A stretch of DNA of 31,909 bases from a virus, in IMG/VR virus record IMGVR_UViG_3300036715_001164, positions 1 through 31,909 of that record. The stretch is one strand, 5' to 3'. The notes below the pieces were generated by a model. That model worked only from the letters and a program-made list of their open reading frames with translations. It searched no databases and had not been told where the DNA came from. Shown here one piece after another: positions 16,464 through 25,191 of the stretch. The position numbers and the translations under genes were made by a program. How positions within the stretch are numbered: the stretch's first letter is position 1; each line of letters starts with the position of its first letter.

Positions 16464-18875
16464 ATGAGCGATCTATATAGCGTAATCCCCGGTCTACAAC
16501 CAACTTCTCAAGAACTGTTAGAAGCTGAACTTCTGTGTAAGCAGATACTAGAAGCTCAATATCCAACTCTAGATTTACGTGAAGGTACTGGACTAAGAGA
16601 TTTAGTACTTCGTCCATCAGCACTACTAATGGCCCTGGTAAAGAAAGGCTCTGACTACTTATTTACTCAGAACAGTTTAGCCGGAGTCACTGATGCTACT
16701 CCTACAGACCTGGTTGACAGTATTCTCAGTAATTGGTTTTTGACTCGTAACATAGGAACTAAGAGTGTTATTAGCACTCGTTTATTTTTTGCTCGTAGAA
16801 AGAACATCTCTATAAGCACAGATATATTCTTCTCTACTGATAATGTATCTAAGTTCATTCCAAGTGTAGCTGCTAGCTATTCTGGTGATTCTATGGTTTT
16901 TGATTCGTATTCAAATGAATACTACATTGACGTAGATATGACTGCAGAAAAAGAAGGTTCTACTTACAACATCGGTTCTGGATCTTTGCTGTATTTCTCT
17001 AACTTCGATCCTTATTTTTTACGTGGTGAAATTAATTTTCTTAAATCTGAGTCTATTAACTCAGAAAGTAACACTCAATTTATTCAACGTGCTCAATCAG
17101 CTATTTCAACTAGAAATTTAATTAACGTTCCTTCTATTGATTCTAATCTTCGTGCTGCTTTTAATTATATCTCCCGTTTAACCACAGTTGGTATGGGAGA
17201 TCCTGAAATGGTTCGTGATCAGCTTAAAGCAGTATTTGAAGATGAAGCTCCTCGTTTCTTAACTAGCCTTACTAGTTCAGGAACTACAGCAACTGCTACT
17301 TTGGCTGGGCATGGCTATAATAATGGACAATTAGTTAATATAGCTGGAGCAACTCCTTCAGGGTATAATGGACAATATGCAGTAACAGTTTTATCTGTAT
17401 CAACTTTTACTTATACTCTATCTGGGACATTAGGTGCTGTCACTGGTACCCCTAATGTTGCCGCAGTAAATAACCCTATCCTTCTTCATAATGGAGGAAT
17501 GGTTGATGTGTATTGTTCAGATAAGTTAGCAACTGCTATTGTTCAAGTGACTCTGGATTCTTTAGGGCGTGCTAGTTTAACTGGTCCTATTTACGATTTT
17601 TCTCGTAGTTCAATTACTGGAGGTATTTCTGCGGATACTGTCCCATTGAATGATATCTCTGTCGTTACAGCAATTAACATTTCCAGCACAACAGCTACTG
17701 CTACTACTTCTGCTCCACATTCGTTTATTCTTGGTGATACTGTCACAGTTTCTGGTGCAACACAATTACGTACTGTTTCAGCTATTAGTTGTTCTGGTAC
17801 AACTGTGACTGTGACTGTGACCGGCCATCAGTATGTTACAGGTAACACTGTTGTAATTTCTGGAGTAACACCAACCACTTATAATGGTTCGTACACTTTA
17901 ACTTATGTGGATGCTAATACATTTACATATCAAGTTCCTGTGACTATTGGAAGTAGTGGTTCGGGCACAATGAAAGCTCAAGTCGATTTAGTAAACGGAG
18001 TTAATATTGTTACCGGTGTATCGACCTCTACATTTTCGTACACAATACCTCAAGTATCTACTTTTCCAGTAAGTGGGACTATGAGTGCCGTGTCTCCGGT
18101 AAACTATATCTCTTACACATCTAACACACAAAGTAAAACTCTAACCAGTATTACTTCTACTGGTACTGTCGCAACAGTGACACTGCCTAAGCATGGATAC
18201 ACTATAGGAAGATATATAACTATTTCTAACTCAACCCCAACTGGGTATAATGGTAGTTGGATAGTTAAATCCATCATTAATCAAGATCAATTCACATTCT
18301 ATCTTACAGCTCCGGTTGGTGGAACTAGTACTACAGGAAATATTGTTAATGTTATTCCTTGGAAAGACTACGGATTTAGTCAAAACCAGGAAATCATTGT
18401 GGATATGGGAGCGGCTAGAGCTAATCTAACAGCAAGCTTTAATATAAGCTACTTTCAAAATTTAGACTCTATTCAAACATATCTGAATTCACCAGCTAAC
18501 AGAGTTCTTTGTGGTGACTATTTGGCTCGTGGATTTAATTTTTATCTTCTTCACGTGGAGGTGACCTCGTATAATGATAACGTTCCTAACTCTACTTTAG
18601 TTACTACGGTTATCAATAGTTACTTAGGTACGTTAACTGCTGGTGATATGTTTGTTATGTCCGATATGATGGCAAAGCTTAGAGTTAATGGTATAATTAA
18701 TATTCAAAATCCCCCATTGGTTACTTTTAAAAAGTACAATAGGGATTTAACTCCAGTGGAGACTGGAACAATTACTGACATTTTAGATCCTAATGATAGA
18801 ACTAATGTGTTCTTGTTAGATTCAGTAGTTACTAAAGCTCAAAACATAAATCCTAATACTTTAGTGATTTCTTAA
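16464..18875 (+). CDS. J-like baseplate wedge protein with inserted beta-repeat modules
   Basis: This 803-residue protein starts like the baseplate J/gp47 family: a helical segment (YPTLDLREGTGLRDLVLRP, about 33-51), helices around LVDSILSNWFLTRN, and a strand-rich part ending in EKEGSTYNIGSGSL. J-like proteins form the wedge ring of contractile baseplates. Between about residues 266 and 628 it carries repeated Thr/Ser/Val-rich beta modules with the pattern HGY-x-x-G-x-x-V-x-I-x-G-A-x-P, YNG, then TFTYT. One module is split by another. After them the J-like fold resumes (from about 629). It has no Shine-Dalgarno sequence. It follows the degraded endonuclease gene. Confidence 0.75.
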   Translation: MSDLYSVIPGLQPTSQELLEAELLCKQILEAQYPTLDLREGTGLRDLVLRPSALLMALVKKGSDYLFTQNSLAGVTDATPTDLVDSILSNWFLTRNIGTKSVISTRLFFARRKNISISTDIFFSTDNVSKFIPSVAASYSGDSMVFDSYSNEYYIDVDMTAEKEGSTYNIGSGSLLYFSNFDPYFLRGEINFLKSESINSESNTQFIQRAQSAISTRNLINVPSIDSNLRAAFNYISRLTTVGMGDPEMVRDQLKAVFEDEAPRFLTSLTSSGTTATATLAGHGYNNGQLVNIAGATPSGYNGQYAVTVLSVSTFTYTLSGTLGAVTGTPNVAAVNNPILLHNGGMVDVYCSDKLATAIVQVTLDSLGRASLTGPIYDFSRSSITGGISADTVPLNDISVVTAINISSTTATATTSAPHSFILGDTVTVSGATQLRTVSAISCSGTTVTVTVTGHQYVTGNTVVISGVTPTTYNGSYTLTYVDANTFTYQVPVTIGSSGSGTMKAQVDLVNGVNIVTGVSTSTFSYTIPQVSTFPVSGTMSAVSPVNYISYTSNTQSKTLTSITSTGTVATVTLPKHGYTIGRYITISNSTPTGYNGSWIVKSIINQDQFTFYLTAPVGGTSTTGNIVNVIPWKDYGFSQNQEIIVDMGAARANLTASFNISYFQNLDSIQTYLNSPANRVLCGDYLARGFNFYLLHVEVTSYNDNVPNSTLVTTVINSYLGTLTAGDMFVMSDMMAKLRVNGIINIQNPPLVTFKKYNRDLTPVETGTITDILDPNDRTNVFLLDSVVTKAQNINPNTLVIS
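17259..18347 (+). repeat. Four divergent beta modules, one nested in another
   Basis: Within the J-like gene, module A spans residues 266-329 (17259-17450), module B is split into 402-434 (17667-17765) and 506-545 (17979-18098), module C lies inside B at 435-505 (17766-17978), and module D is 560-628 (18141-18347). Each complete one has the GH, isGATP, YNG and TFTY landmarks. The copies are diverged at DNA level. Confidence 0.7.
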
Positions 18876-18886
18876 AAAGATAAATA

Positions 18887-21610
18887 ATGGCACGTTCCAC
18901 GTTCTCACAATTAGGTTTACCTCTAGGGGAAAACAAAATAAATATGACTTACCTATATGGGTTGTCAGATTTCTTTTCTGTCATGTTCGAAAATCCAGAC
19001 AAAGTAAACCTATTGCTTGAAACACAATCAGAGGTAGCATCAGAAACATATAGTCGTTTTTTACAAATGGCCTCTACTGTTTCGCTTGAAGATATTCAAA
19101 AAACTTCAGGGCAAACTTTAAAACTGGTAACTATTAAAACTACGGACGCCGTATTTGGTGAAGTAAATACGTATACTTTACCAGTCAACATGGTCTCATC
19201 TCGTTACATTGCTAATCGTCCATTATTACCTAGTGCTTTGATGGAAGAAAATGTCGATTACCGAGTAGAAGTAAATGCTGATGGAAGTTCTAGAATTCGT
19301 TTCTCCACAGATATCTCTACTGCAGGGTTTTCAACTCGTTTGTTACCTGATGAAGTTACTAAAGAATACGCTCTATGGTTTGTTGATTCAGAAATTGATG
19401 AAGAATGGATTGCCACTTATTTCGGGGATCTAATAGGATTGACTCCAGAAGCATCTAGTGATACGTTCCGTAATTTCGTTTATGGCCTGTATTATGTATA
19501 CGCTAATGGTCCTGCTTTAGATTTGATCCGTAAAGGTTTAAACCTAGCTTTAGGTATTCCTTTAGCTCGTGGCACGGAAACCGTATTAGAAATTCGTAAA
19601 TACCTTGGAACTGATCAGTACGTTGTAGTAACTGATTTGAACCAATACTTCATTCCTTATGGTTTACCTCCAGTGGTAGCTGAGGGTGACGTTTTACAAG
19701 TATCTGACGAGATTGCTCGTTGGGTAGAAGTTAAAGATTATGTAAACGATGGAGATTGGTGGATCAATTTACAGATTCCCGCCTCTATAATTCCATCTGT
19801 ACCACCTGGCCAAAAAGATAGATACGCAACTACTGGTAGTCATTTCGATTATCTAATGCGTAACTACTTAAAAAAACACACCTTCCTTGTTAATGTTAAA
19901 GTTACTTCTTTCAAAGAGACTCAGCTGTTCGAACAGCTCTCTCAAATTATTAAAACCGCTAAGCCTGCTTATACTGATCCTATTTATATTTGGACTGTAT
20001 CCCAAGAAGAAGTACTAACTTTTAACGATGATCAATTAGCTCTAAGATGGGATCAATTCCGTTGTGAGAATCTTAATTCTCCTATAGATAAATTCTATCG
20101 TGCCAATTATGTGACTCCTTTAAAACGAGGATGTCCTACTTTTACTCGTTTCACTGCTCCTAACTCAGTTTCTAAACTCTGCGGAACAGATCCATATACT
20201 AATGGTACACCTGATACTTTCTTAGGAGGAGCAGTAACTGGATACGTAAATACTCCTATACAAATTCGTAAAAATACTGGACTTGAAAGTGCGTGGTTAA
20301 AAACTATAAATAGCAGAGCTACTGAAACTGTCAATGGTAAACGTTCACGAGTTGGATTTTATAGAAATGCTGTGTCCCTTAACCAAACAACTAATTTAGT
20401 AAAATATTCACAAGATTTCAGCAACGCAGCCTGGACTCTTAATAACACGACTTTAACACCTAACAGTGTTATAACTCCTGATGGAACTATGACTGGCTCT
20501 ACTTTAGCTAAAACAACCACTGGTAATGCGTATATTTCACAGGTTATAACTAACTCTAACTACTCAGGTAAAACAATTATTCTATCAGTGTACTTAAAAG
20601 CTGGGACAAACACAGTTGGTACTTATATCAGAATCAAATCAAATACTGGCGTAGAATTTGCTTCCCAATTTGTAACTCCAACCAGTGAATTCAAACGTTA
20701 TATTTTACCTATCACAGTACCTACTGGCGCATCCGATGGTGTTACAATTTACATCGATCCTAACGAAAATTTAGGAACCACAACGGATAATATTTATGCT
20801 TATGGAGTTCAACTCGAAGAAAACTTTGAGGTTACAGAATACGTAAAAACTTTAGGAGTTATAGGGCCAATTTACCAAAGTTTTAATTCTGGTATACCAG
20901 TACAGACTACAGCTAACTTAGCTAAAGTTACTTCCAATATGAGAATTGTTCCTCTATATGTAACCACACAGACTGATCTTAGAAGTAAGTGTAATACTCT
21001 AGGAATAAGAACCCCAGATTTAGTAGAATGGACATTTAACTTTTTGAATACTATTAGTATTTCAGAAGAAATTGATGCATTAGCAATTAATGAAGGTGTT
21101 ATAGATACCAACACTTTACAACTTGCAAATAATTTTAATATCGCATTTTTTAGAGGAACTAATGTTAATTACCTAAGTAATATTATGCCTTTAGATTCGT
21201 TCAATAGCTGGGCTCCTCCAGATGCAAGTGCTGTTAGAACCGGTGATTATTTAATAGGTATTCGTATTCAAGGTGAAGTATTGGGGATGTATTGGGTGAC
21301 CAGTAATTTTGATATTCAAACCCCATACTTTAATATTGTTAAAGAAACTGATAGTCTATTGATGACTACATATAACAGACCATTACGAGGATTCGCTACT
21401 ATGGGTGCTCCATACTATAATCTCAGAGGTAGAGGCGCTTTAAGCTATAATACTACAGGGCTTGACATCAATGCTATTGCTATTAATGAAGGTGGGGTTG
21501 ATGCAACAATCACTATTGTGAATACATATTCGGATACTATTAACGTTTCCCCTATCACTTTTACTAGAGACGGGACTCAAGCTATGAATCACCAAATGGA
21601 ACTAAATTAA
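18887..21610 (+). CDS. Large baseplate protein with inserted carbohydrate-binding-like domain
   Basis: This 907-residue protein follows the J-like gene by 11 bases, where contractile phages encode the next wedge or baseplate-periphery protein. Residues 1-410 are a mixed fold rich in aromatic residues, which I cannot assign. Residues of about 500-657 begin NLVKYSQDFSNAAW and end LEENFEVTEYVKT, with TLAKTTTGNAYISQ between: this is the jelly-roll, carbohydrate-binding-like domain common as an accessory in phage tail proteins. The C-terminal 250 residues form another beta-rich region. The core is likely structural; the accessory domain could bind surface glycans. Confidence 0.65.
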   Translation: MARSTFSQLGLPLGENKINMTYLYGLSDFFSVMFENPDKVNLLLETQSEVASETYSRFLQMASTVSLEDIQKTSGQTLKLVTIKTTDAVFGEVNTYTLPVNMVSSRYIANRPLLPSALMEENVDYRVEVNADGSSRIRFSTDISTAGFSTRLLPDEVTKEYALWFVDSEIDEEWIATYFGDLIGLTPEASSDTFRNFVYGLYYVYANGPALDLIRKGLNLALGIPLARGTETVLEIRKYLGTDQYVVVTDLNQYFIPYGLPPVVAEGDVLQVSDEIARWVEVKDYVNDGDWWINLQIPASIIPSVPPGQKDRYATTGSHFDYLMRNYLKKHTFLVNVKVTSFKETQLFEQLSQIIKTAKPAYTDPIYIWTVSQEEVLTFNDDQLALRWDQFRCENLNSPIDKFYRANYVTPLKRGCPTFTRFTAPNSVSKLCGTDPYTNGTPDTFLGGAVTGYVNTPIQIRKNTGLESAWLKTINSRATETVNGKRSRVGFYRNAVSLNQTTNLVKYSQDFSNAAWTLNNTTLTPNSVITPDGTMTGSTLAKTTTGNAYISQVITNSNYSGKTIILSVYLKAGTNTVGTYIRIKSNTGVEFASQFVTPTSEFKRYILPITVPTGASDGVTIYIDPNENLGTTTDNIYAYGVQLEENFEVTEYVKTLGVIGPIYQSFNSGIPVQTTANLAKVTSNMRIVPLYVTTQTDLRSKCNTLGIRTPDLVEWTFNFLNTISISEEIDALAINEGVIDTNTLQLANNFNIAFFRGTNVNYLSNIMPLDSFNSWAPPDASAVRTGDYLIGIRIQGEVLGMYWVTSNFDIQTPYFNIVKETDSLLMTTYNRPLRGFATMGAPYYNLRGRGALSYNTTGLDINAIAINEGGVDATITIVNTYSDTINVSPITFTRDGTQAMNHQMELN

Positions 21611-21612
21611 AC

Positions 21613-22089
21613 ATGAAACTCACAGAAGAATTATCATTAGTAGGAACCTTGTCGGTTTCAAAAGTATTTAATAACGGTGTTAAGGAAACAGTTTTCACTG
21701 AAGAAAACTTGATCACTCTTATTGCAAAACAAAAAGTTCTTAATAGTATCTATGCTACAAGTTTAGTAGCTGATCCAATTAACGTTTTAAAAGTGGGTAC
21801 AGGGGGAACTGTAGACCCAGGTGGATTGTACCCTAAAACAGTATTACCATCTGTTACTGATCTATACACAGCTTTAATAAGTGTTGCTACTTCTTATGTA
21901 GAAAACCTTACTGTTCCATCAGTAACTTTTATAGCTGATCTTGATCAAGGTTCAGGTAATGGATCATTGATCACAGAAGCTGGTCTATTTAAAACTTCAG
22001 GATCAATTTTTAATATTAAAACTTTCCCAGGAATACCTAAGACTTCAGAGTTTTCACTCCATTTTGAGTGGACTATTAAGATTGCTTAA
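21613..22089 (+). CDS. Baseplate or tail-fibre-attachment protein of unknown family
   Basis: The 158-residue protein is beta-rich with a short helix (LITLIAKQKVLNSIY) and a C-terminal pattern LITEAGLFKTSG, then LHFEWTIKI. This ending (acidic EAGLF, then F-x-x-W strand) is one I have seen in small phage structural proteins near tail fibres, but I cannot name the family. It starts two bases after the preceding stop with no own ribosome binding site, so coupling is likely. Confidence 0.6.
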   Translation: MKLTEELSLVGTLSVSKVFNNGVKETVFTEENLITLIAKQKVLNSIYATSLVADPINVLKVGTGGTVDPGGLYPKTVLPSVTDLYTALISVATSYVENLTVPSVTFIADLDQGSGNGSLITEAGLFKTSGSIFNIKTFPGIPKTSEFSLHFEWTIKIA

Positions 22090-22091
22090 AT

Positions 22092-22457
22092 ATGAGTTCT
22101 TCATTACAAATAACCGTTCAATTGGCCTCTGATAACACTTGGGAAATCCTTGCCGTGGTAGTACCGGGAGGGAGTTTACCCGTTGATATTTTTGTATACG
22201 AAAATACTGGAAATACAACTTTAGGAGATTACCAAGGAGTTTGTACATTGAGTGATTACCAACGTATGCAAACGTTCACAGGTTCTTCAATTACTAAATT
22301 CGGCAATAAGTTCGTAAAATATGGTCAAGCTAAAATAAAAATAGACTTTGATAGTAATCCAGATGACGTAAGTGCAGCTATTATTCAATCAGTAAAAGCT
22401 CTAAGTTTAGCATTTCAAAATGCTCCGTCTACAACAACATTAATTAGTATCCCTTAA
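22092..22457 (+). CDS. Small tail-associated protein of unknown function
   Basis: A 121-residue beta-rich protein begins two bases after the previous stop and ends five bases before the next start. Its first half has alternating strands (LQITVQLASDNTWEILAVVV) and its second half a helix (VSAAIIQSVKALSLAFQNA). I do not recognise it. Position between a baseplate-type gene and a fibre gene suggests a connector or fibre accessory. Confidence 0.6.
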   Translation: MSSSLQITVQLASDNTWEILAVVVPGGSLPVDIFVYENTGNTTLGDYQGVCTLSDYQRMQTFTGSSITKFGNKFVKYGQAKIKIDFDSNPDDVSAAIIQSVKALSLAFQNAPSTTTLISIP

Positions 22458-22462
22458 ACAAT

Positions 22463-23623
22463 ATGACCATCTCAAAACAATTATACGCTGATAACGCTAA
22501 GACCACTTTGGCTTCTATCGTAAGTAGTACAGACACAACTATATCAGTGGTTGATGGGAGTAAGTTTCCTTCTCCTGGTGCTGGAGAATACTTTCTAGTT
22601 ACCATTGAATATGGTGGAGTACTAGAAATTATTAAAGTACAGGGTAAAAGTGGTAATACCTTTACTAGCTGCATACGTGGATTTCAAACATATACTGCTG
22701 CCGGTTTTCCTGCCGGCGCTCGTATTGAGTCACGTACTACAGGTGGTACCCTACAGGCATTTGCGAGATTAATAGATAGAGTTGATTCCATTCCTAGCGT
22801 TGATCTACTTAACTCACCTAATACAAGTAATAGTAATAGTTATCTTTGCCACTCAAATGATGATTCTGGTAATCCAGTTTTTGCATTGTTAAATCAAAAT
22901 AATACTTGGAGATTCACAACTCACTCAAACGTGTTAGTTTCAGGAGCCATCGCTACTGTTAACAGTACAGGGTTGACTTCTACTGCTATTGCTAATAATT
23001 TACCTACTGTTATCACTGGTAAGTATATCATTCAATTTGTTTCAGGGGTAAATACCGGTTTTGTTCGTACTATCACTGCCTCTAGCACAAATAGTATTTC
23101 TTGGGCTACTCCACTAGACGTTATTCCTAGTGCAGGGGATCAGTTTGAAATTTACAAAAGTGATACATCAACGTTAAAAGAGTTGATTGCGGCATCAGGC
23201 GTTGCTCCAAGTGATCCACTAAAAGCTAACTTAGCTGGTCCAACTACATTTACCGGACTAACAACTATTACCCTGTTAAAAATTATTAACACTGTTGATA
23301 CTAAAGTTTCTGTTAATGGTAATACCACAACTACGACTTTGGATCTCTCGACAGGAAGTGCATTTAAGGTTACAATAGCAGCTAACACAGCTTTTGTATT
23401 TATAAATGCTCCCACAGGTACTGATGTATTTTCATTTACTCTTATAACTGTTAATGATGCTACTGCTGGTAGGGCTATGAGTTTTCCTGGTACTTCTAAA
23501 TACGCTGGAGGATTAGTTCCTCCTCGCACTACCGCAGCTAATGCAGTAGACGTATGGAGTATTTATACAGATGATGCTGGAGCAAGTTGGAATATATCGT
23601 TATCTATTAATGATCTGAAATAA
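22463..23623 (+). CDS. Tail fibre protein
   Basis: The 386-residue protein starts with a module typical of phage fibre N-termini: ADNAKTTLASIVSSTDTTIS, VVDGSKFPSPGAGEYFLVTI, EIIKVQGKSGNTFTSCIRG and a glycine-rich turn. This segment is found where fibres join the baseplate. The remainder is Thr/Ser/Ala-rich beta structure (SASTNSISW-like turns, then TTTLDLSTGSAFKVTI), consistent with a trimeric shaft. It lacks a recognisable receptor-binding tip, which the next gene may supply. Confidence 0.7.
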   Translation: MTISKQLYADNAKTTLASIVSSTDTTISVVDGSKFPSPGAGEYFLVTIEYGGVLEIIKVQGKSGNTFTSCIRGFQTYTAAGFPAGARIESRTTGGTLQAFARLIDRVDSIPSVDLLNSPNTSNSNSYLCHSNDDSGNPVFALLNQNNTWRFTTHSNVLVSGAIATVNSTGLTSTAIANNLPTVITGKYIIQFVSGVNTGFVRTITASSTNSISWATPLDVIPSAGDQFEIYKSDTSTLKELIAASGVAPSDPLKANLAGPTTFTGLTTITLLKIINTVDTKVSVNGNTTTTTLDLSTGSAFKVTIAANTAFVFINAPTGTDVFSFTLITVNDATAGRAMSFPGTSKYAGGLVPPRTTAANAVDVWSIYTDDAGASWNISLSINDLK

Positions 23624-23634
23624 CAAGGAATATA

Positions 23635-24576
23635 ATGGCATTAGCTAAAATTTTACGTAGAGAGAAAACTAATCCTAAGACTAGAGGGACAACTACGTTC
23701 TATGCAACTACTGTGTATGTTCCAGTTTATGGTAAAACAAGTTTCAAAATAGGTGGAAGAGGAGCTCCAGGTAATCCTTCCACTGGTGGTAACTATGTAA
23801 GTACTAATCCTCCTAGCGGAGGTAATACCTCGTATAATCCTCCTAGTGGAGGGGACTACGCCGGTACAAATCCACCTAGCTACGGTAATTATGCAGGTAC
23901 TAATCCACCTAGCTACGGTAACTATGCAGGTACTAATCCTTCAATTCCAGGAAATTCTAGTGGTAGTAATCCAGGTACTGCTTATTGGTTTGGACCAACT
24001 AATGCTTCGTATAGTACTTTCAATAGCCCACTTTCTCCAGTACCAGGCCCCTATAGTTATGGTAATTACACTACTAATTTTTCTAGTAATAGCGAATACC
24101 AATACGATAGCGGTGGTAATGGTTTAAGTAGCGGACCTAATGTACCTAGCCCTTCTAGTAGTTATAGTTCAGATCCTACCGGGTCTTTCTACTTTACTAG
24201 TAGTTATGCATTGGCGTATTTTGTTCCTGGTAATCCCACCTACAATCCATCAACTCCTGGGAATGCTTATTACAATCCTCCAAGCTCTGGATTCGATTAC
24301 TATAATCCTGGTGACCCTGGTAATGCTTACTACAATCCAACTAGTCCAGGAAATAGTTATACTAATCCAACCATTCCAGGTAATGCTAATTACAATCCTA
24401 CTACTCCAGGTAATCCAGGATCTAATTATTCTTTACTGGGAGTTACTTTCCCTGGTGGAGGATCAGATTCTCCTGGAACTTTAGTTAGCCCAATTCCAGT
24501 TACTCTTTCGTATACTCCTGGTGGGACAACTATTACAGTTTTAGCTGGGGGATATATAGACATTACTAATACGTAG
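23635..24576 (+). CDS. Asn/Pro/Gly/Tyr-repeat tail fibre tip or adhesin
   Basis: A good AAGGA site precedes this 313-residue protein. After about 50 residues (MALAKILRREK, then a strand-rich part) it is low complexity. Residues of about 55-105 are tandem units of about 11 residues (YGNYAGTNPPS and variants) and about 199-264 are units of NPxxPGNxxY type. The composition (Asn, Pro, Gly, Ser, Tyr; almost no charge) is like extended, glycine-rich adhesin folds of fibre tips. It lies directly after the fibre gene and directly before a prolyl-hydroxylase-like enzyme, suggesting its prolines may be modified. A structural role is likely; receptor binding is inferred. Confidence 0.6.
   Translation: MALAKILRREKTNPKTRGTTTFYATTVYVPVYGKTSFKIGGRGAPGNPSTGGNYVSTNPPSGGNTSYNPPSGGDYAGTNPPSYGNYAGTNPPSYGNYAGTNPSIPGNSSGSNPGTAYWFGPTNASYSTFNSPLSPVPGPYSYGNYTTNFSSNSEYQYDSGGNGLSSGPNVPSPSSSYSSDPTGSFYFTSSYALAYFVPGNPTYNPSTPGNAYYNPPSSGFDYYNPGDPGNAYYNPTSPGNSYTNPTIPGNANYNPTTPGNPGSNYSLLGVTFPGGGSDSPGTLVSPIPVTLSYTPGGTTITVLAGGYIDITNT
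23848..23946 (+). repeat. Tandem 33-base coding repeat
   Basis: Three consecutive 33-base units (23848, 23881, 23914) encode GGDYAGTNPPS, YGNYAGTNPPS and YGNYAGTNPSI. The second and third differ at very few bases, so this tract arose by recent duplication and can change length by slippage, altering the fibre protein. Confidence 0.8.
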
Positions 24577-24582
24577 TAGTAT

Positions 24583-24614
24583 AATTGAGGTATGAACTTT
24601 CCTATACCTCAATT
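24583..24614 (+). promoter_or_regulatory. Inverted repeat covering the ribosome binding site and start codon of the oxygenase
   Basis: A perfect 11-bp stem (24583-24593 with 24604-24614, ten-base loop) contains the GAGG motif and the first two bases of the ATG at 24592. In RNA it would hide the start. No U-tract follows, so it is not a terminator. A protein or RNA that opens the stem, or its melting by ribosomes from upstream, would be needed for translation. Confidence 0.65.
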
Positions 24615-25191
24615 TACCCCTCAAGTAGAACCCTACTGTGTTTGGGGGAAAGCATTTACTCCTGAAGAATGTGATTCCATTATCGAAATTTGTGAAACTT
24701 TAGAGTTTCAAAAAGGACGTGTAGGGGGAGATCCCAATGGCGGAGTTATTGATGATGTTAGAAACTCTGATATCACATGGCTTCATCCCACTCATGATAA
24801 CGATTGGATTCATAAACGATTGAGTTCTCTTATGTCTCGTATAAACTATGATAAATTTCAAGTAGACCTTGATTGCTTCGATGGTTTTCAATACTCTAAA
24901 TACGGTCCTGATCAACATTATGGGTGGCATACGGATACCATCATAGCTCCCCCTAATGCCGAGCAACACAGAAAACTTTCGATGTCTTTAATGCTTACCG
25001 ATCCAGCTGATTACGAAGGTGGTGAATTACTATTAGCGCCGAATGGTGACAATCAAAAAGCCACTTCTATTAAACGTGATAAAGGGGATTTAGTAGTATT
25101 CTATTCGCATACTCCACACAAAGTAGTCCCAGTGACTAAAGGTGAACGAGTAACTTTAGTAAGCTGGGCATTAGGACCAAAACTTCGATGA
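24592..25191 (+). CDS. 2-oxoglutarate/Fe(II)-dependent oxygenase, prolyl-hydroxylase type
   Basis: This 199-residue enzyme has the double-stranded beta-helix signature: HxD at H113 and D115 (HYGWHTDT), the distal iron ligand H176 (TPHKVVPV), and R186 (KGER) to bind 2-oxoglutarate. YEGGELLL and GDLVVFYS are typical of the PKHD/prolyl 4-hydroxylase-like branch. Such enzymes hydroxylate protein side chains, often proline, using oxygen and 2-oxoglutarate. The preceding gene makes a proline-rich fibre protein, a plausible substrate. Its start codon is inside a hairpin, and its stop overlaps the next gene by ATGA. Family assignment is firm; the substrate is inferred. Confidence 0.9.
   Translation: MNFPIPQFTPQVEPYCVWGKAFTPEECDSIIEICETLEFQKGRVGGDPNGGVIDDVRNSDITWLHPTHDNDWIHKRLSSLMSRINYDKFQVDLDCFDGFQYSKYGPDQHYGWHTDTIIAPPNAEQHRKLSMSLMLTDPADYEGGELLLAPNGDNQKATSIKRDKGDLVVFYSHTPHKVVPVTKGERVTLVSWALGPKLR

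Noticed and set aside
23152-23529. Minus-strand frame of 125 codons under the tail fibre gene
   Set aside because: It is the antisense shadow of a Thr/Val-rich coding region, without start signals, inside a well-supported fibre gene.
23848-23946. Regularly spaced repeats that could suggest a CRISPR array
   Set aside because: The units are contiguous, encode an in-frame protein repeat and have no unique spacers.
24140-24484. Plus-strand hydrophobic frame of 114 codons inside the repeat fibre gene
   Set aside because: Its Leu/Ile/Val-rich sequence comes from reading the repeats in the wrong frame; no ribosome binding site is present.
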